From Thermoleophilia bacterium (lineage in GTDB: Bacteria; Actinomycetota; Thermoleophilia; UBA2241): a stretch of DNA of 32,882 nucleotides. Positions within the stretch are counted from its first letter, which is position 1; the number at the start of each line of letters is the position of its first letter. The stretch is from contig JAFGAW010000048.1 in NCBI GenBank assembly GCA_016933475.1, positions 1-32,882 on the forward strand. Direction: 5' to 3'. Below are positions 31,340-32,882 of the stretch, piece by piece. The translations under genes and the position numbers were made by a program. The notes beneath the pieces were generated by a model. That model was not told the DNA's origin and searched no databases. It saw nothing but the letters and a program-made list of their open reading frames with translations.

Positions 31340-32713
31340 TCAGGCCTCGCGCAGCGTGCGCGAGAAGAAGCCGACCAGGGCCGGCACGGCGATGATCGCC
31401 CCCGCCACGACGAGCAGCAGGCGGACGTCGACGAACCCGGCGAGCGCGCCTCCGGCCAGCACCGACAACGCGTAGGCGCCCTGGGTGAACGTGAAGCGCA
31501 TGGTCCACACGCGGCCGCGCAGCGCCTCGGGCACGATCGCCTGGACGTACGTGTCGATGGCGATCAGCGCGGCCGCGTTGGCGACACCCGCCGCGGCGAA
31601 GAAGACGCAGGCCGCCCAGACCGTGTCGGTGAGGGCAACGAGACCGTAGGCCGCTCCCGCCGCCGCCAGGCCGCCGAGGATCGCGTAGCCCTTCGGCACC
31701 CGCGCCCCCAACGTCGCCAGGAGGAGCGAGCCGGCGAGGAAGCCGGCGGCGATCGAGGCCTCGAAGAGACCGAACGCCGTCGTCCCCCCGTCGAGCACGT
31801 CGACGGCGAAGAAGAACGTGAGCGGGTAGGTCGCCCCGATCCCCAGGGTCGCGACGATCACGAGCAGGGTGTTGAGCAGCAGGCCGCGGTGACGGCGCAC
31901 GAAGTCGAGACCCTCGCCGATCTCGCGTCGTACCGAGAGCGTGGCGTGTTCCGTCGCCTCCCGCAGCGGCCGCCGATAGCGCATCAGGAGGAAGGCGACG
32001 GCGGAGACGAGGAAGGTCGCGGCGTCGATCCTGAAGGCCGTCGCCGTCGAGACCCACGCGAGGGCGAACCCCGCCGTCGCGTAGCCGACGACCTCGGTGA
32101 GCGTCTCGCCGGTGGCGAGCACGGAGTTGGCGCGGAGGAGCTGGCGTTCCTCGACGACGTCGGGCAGGAGCGCCAGCTTGCACGGGTCGAAGAACACGTT
32201 CACCGATGCGACGAGCAGGGCCAGCCCATATACGGCAGTGAGATCCCAGCTCGCGGCCACCGGAACAAGGGCCACGAGGCCGGCGCGCACGATGTCGGAG
32301 GCGATGAGGAGCCGGCGCTTGTCCGCCCGGTCGATCACGACGCCGGCGAAGGGTCCTATGAAGATGTACGGGAGTGTGTAGAGCGCGAGGATCACGCCCG
32401 TCGACATGGCCGAGCCGGTGCGCTGGTAGATAAGCCAAGGGAAGGCGACCATGGCGAGCCGGTCGCCGACCTGCGAGACGAACTGGCCGACCCAGAGCAG
32501 CAGGAAGTTGCCGTTGCGCGCCAAGCCTCGCGGCGCGGTCTCCGCGACCCTGGTCGTCCTCGCTGCTGCCTCTACGTCCGTCGGCGTGCTCCTGGCTGGC
32601 TGCCTGCGACTAAGGAAAGGGCGTGCGGCTGCGTGAGGTCGGGTGCGTCGCCGCCCGAGAATGCCCGCCCGCCATTCAACCTGCTTGCGGGCGGTCGGGC
32701 AAGACTTGTCCAA
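31340..32713 (-). CDS. MFS transporter, MFS_3 type, N-terminus uncertain
   Basis: A major facilitator with about 12 segments. NGNFLLLWVGQFVSQVGDRL at TM1, GVVIDRADKRRLLIASD in loop 2-3 and FFDPCKLALLPDVVEERQL after TM4 place it in the MFS_3 group (EntS-like, macrolide-exporter-like). The frame is 457 codons when taken from TTG at 32713, but the first ~70 residues are basic and unlike the family, and no ATG or GTG lies between 32713 and TM1. On the minus strand an AGGAG stands 7 bases before an ACG codon (32581-32579), which may mark a non-standard start or an altered ATG. The transport domain itself is intact; the substrate is unknown. Confidence 0.83.
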   Translation of the reverse strand: MDKSCPTARKQVEWRAGILGRRRTRPHAAARPFLSRRQPARSTPTDVEAAARTTRVAETAPRGLARNGNFLLLWVGQFVSQVGDRLAMVAFPWLIYQRTGSAMSTGVILALYTLPYIFIGPFAGVVIDRADKRRLLIASDIVRAGLVALVPVAASWDLTAVYGLALLVASVNVFFDPCKLALLPDVVEERQLLRANSVLATGETLTEVVGYATAGFALAWVSTATAFRIDAATFLVSAVAFLLMRYRRPLREATEHATLSVRREIGEGLDFVRRHRGLLLNTLLVIVATLGIGATYPLTFFFAVDVLDGGTTAFGLFEASIAAGFLAGSLLLATLGARVPKGYAILGGLAAAGAAYGLVALTDTVWAACVFFAAAGVANAAALIAIDTYVQAIVPEALRGRVWTMRFTFTQGAYALSVLAGGALAGFVDVRLLLVVAGAIIAVPALVGFFSRTLREA

Positions 32714-32871
32714 ATTGTGTTGTCCGAGATGGCAACGTCACGTCTACGATTTGCCCCGTATGTCCAAAGGGAAAGTCGGGGACGGTGTTGCCAGATATGG
32801 ATACGCTGCGGGCTGCAATCGTCAACCCAATGTAATCGGCACTTCTGGCCGGAACCTGAAGGGGGATTGAG
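32714..32871. other. AT-richer intergenic region at the right edge
   Basis: A 158-bp gap between the minus-strand MFS gene and the start of the next plus-strand gene. It is visibly less GC-rich than the rest of the window. TTGTCC occurs at 32706-32711 and 32720-32725; TACGAT at 32745-32750 could be a -10 box (19-bp spacer, weak). No riboswitch or tRNA recognised. Confidence 0.4.
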
Positions 32872-32882
32872 ATGCGCCGCCC
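32872..32882 (+). CDS. Start of a gene truncated by the window end
   Basis: ATG at 32872 is preceded by a strong ribosome site AAGGGGG (32859-32865). Only the first three codons (Met-Arg-Arg) are inside the window, so nothing can be said about the product. The basic start would fit an exported protein, but that is a guess. Confidence 0.4.

Noticed and set aside
32623-32835. 70-codon frame with CPNC and CPVC motifs and an AAGGA site before its GTG
   Set aside because: The Cys pairs hint at a zinc ribbon and the ribosome site is good, but it is antisense to the MFS N-terminus and shows no known family; too weak to call.
32640-32870. Riboswitch (c-di-GMP, cobalamin or SAM type) before the last gene
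   Set aside because: No conserved core sequence of these classes could be found by eye.

Overview
The window is about 33 kb of very GC-rich, almost fully coding DNA with short intergenic gaps. Many starts are GTG or TTG, and ATGA/GTGA/TGATG stop-start overlaps are frequent. Together with a Rex regulator, the futalosine menaquinone route, an AhbD-type (siroheme-dependent) heme enzyme and large multiheme c-type cytochromes, this suggests an anaerobic or facultatively anaerobic high-GC Gram-positive (Actinomycetota; a deep lineage near Coriobacteriia, Geothermincolia or Thermoleophilia is possible). The taxonomic placement is an inference; there is no rRNA or other phylogenetic marker in the window. 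I found no rRNA, tRNA, CRISPR array, insertion sequence or phage gene.

Layout. (1) 31-2879: a DUF4430-type lipoprotein, a YggT membrane protein and an MFS exporter. (2) 2981-9569: a DUF4388 protein with a degenerate GTPase-like tail, then hemB and ahbD; a divergent pair of tandem GNAT acetyltransferases on the minus strand; then hemL and rex. A good Rex-operator-like palindrome lies at 7557-7574, upstream of hemL-rex. (3) 9694-15605: a BMP-type (nucleoside-like) ABC importer (lipoprotein, double ATPase, two permeases) with a class V aminotransferase of the alanine/ureidoglycine-glyoxylate type. (4) 15620-29834: the menaquinone and respiration region. It runs: a small protein resembling heptaprenyl diphosphate synthase component I, a UbiD decarboxylase, a small membrane protein, a UbiA/MqnP prenyltransferase, three multiheme cytochromes (14, 11 and 15 CXXCH motifs plus unusual variants), UbiX, MenG/UbiE, a polyprenyl diphosphate synthase, MqnE, MqnA, two tandem GNAT proteins and MqnC. 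(5) 29952-32713: two MFS transporters on the minus strand. The window ends at the start codon of a truncated plus-strand gene.

How it fits together. MqnA, MqnE and MqnC convert chorismate toward cyclic dehypoxanthine futalosine. MqnB and MqnD are not in the window. The prenyl diphosphate synthase, MqnP, UbiD, UbiX and MenG then add and process the isoprenoid side chain to give menaquinone. HemL, HemB and AhbD supply heme, which the roughly 40-heme cytochrome set would consume. Two of the cytochromes begin with an N-terminal anchor and a NapC/NrfH-like heme module, the usual way to take electrons from menaquinol. Rex (NADH/NAD+ sensing) beside hemL gives a plausible redox switch. The locus therefore looks like a build-and-use respiratory island: quinone, heme and the quinol-oxidising cytochromes encoded side by side.
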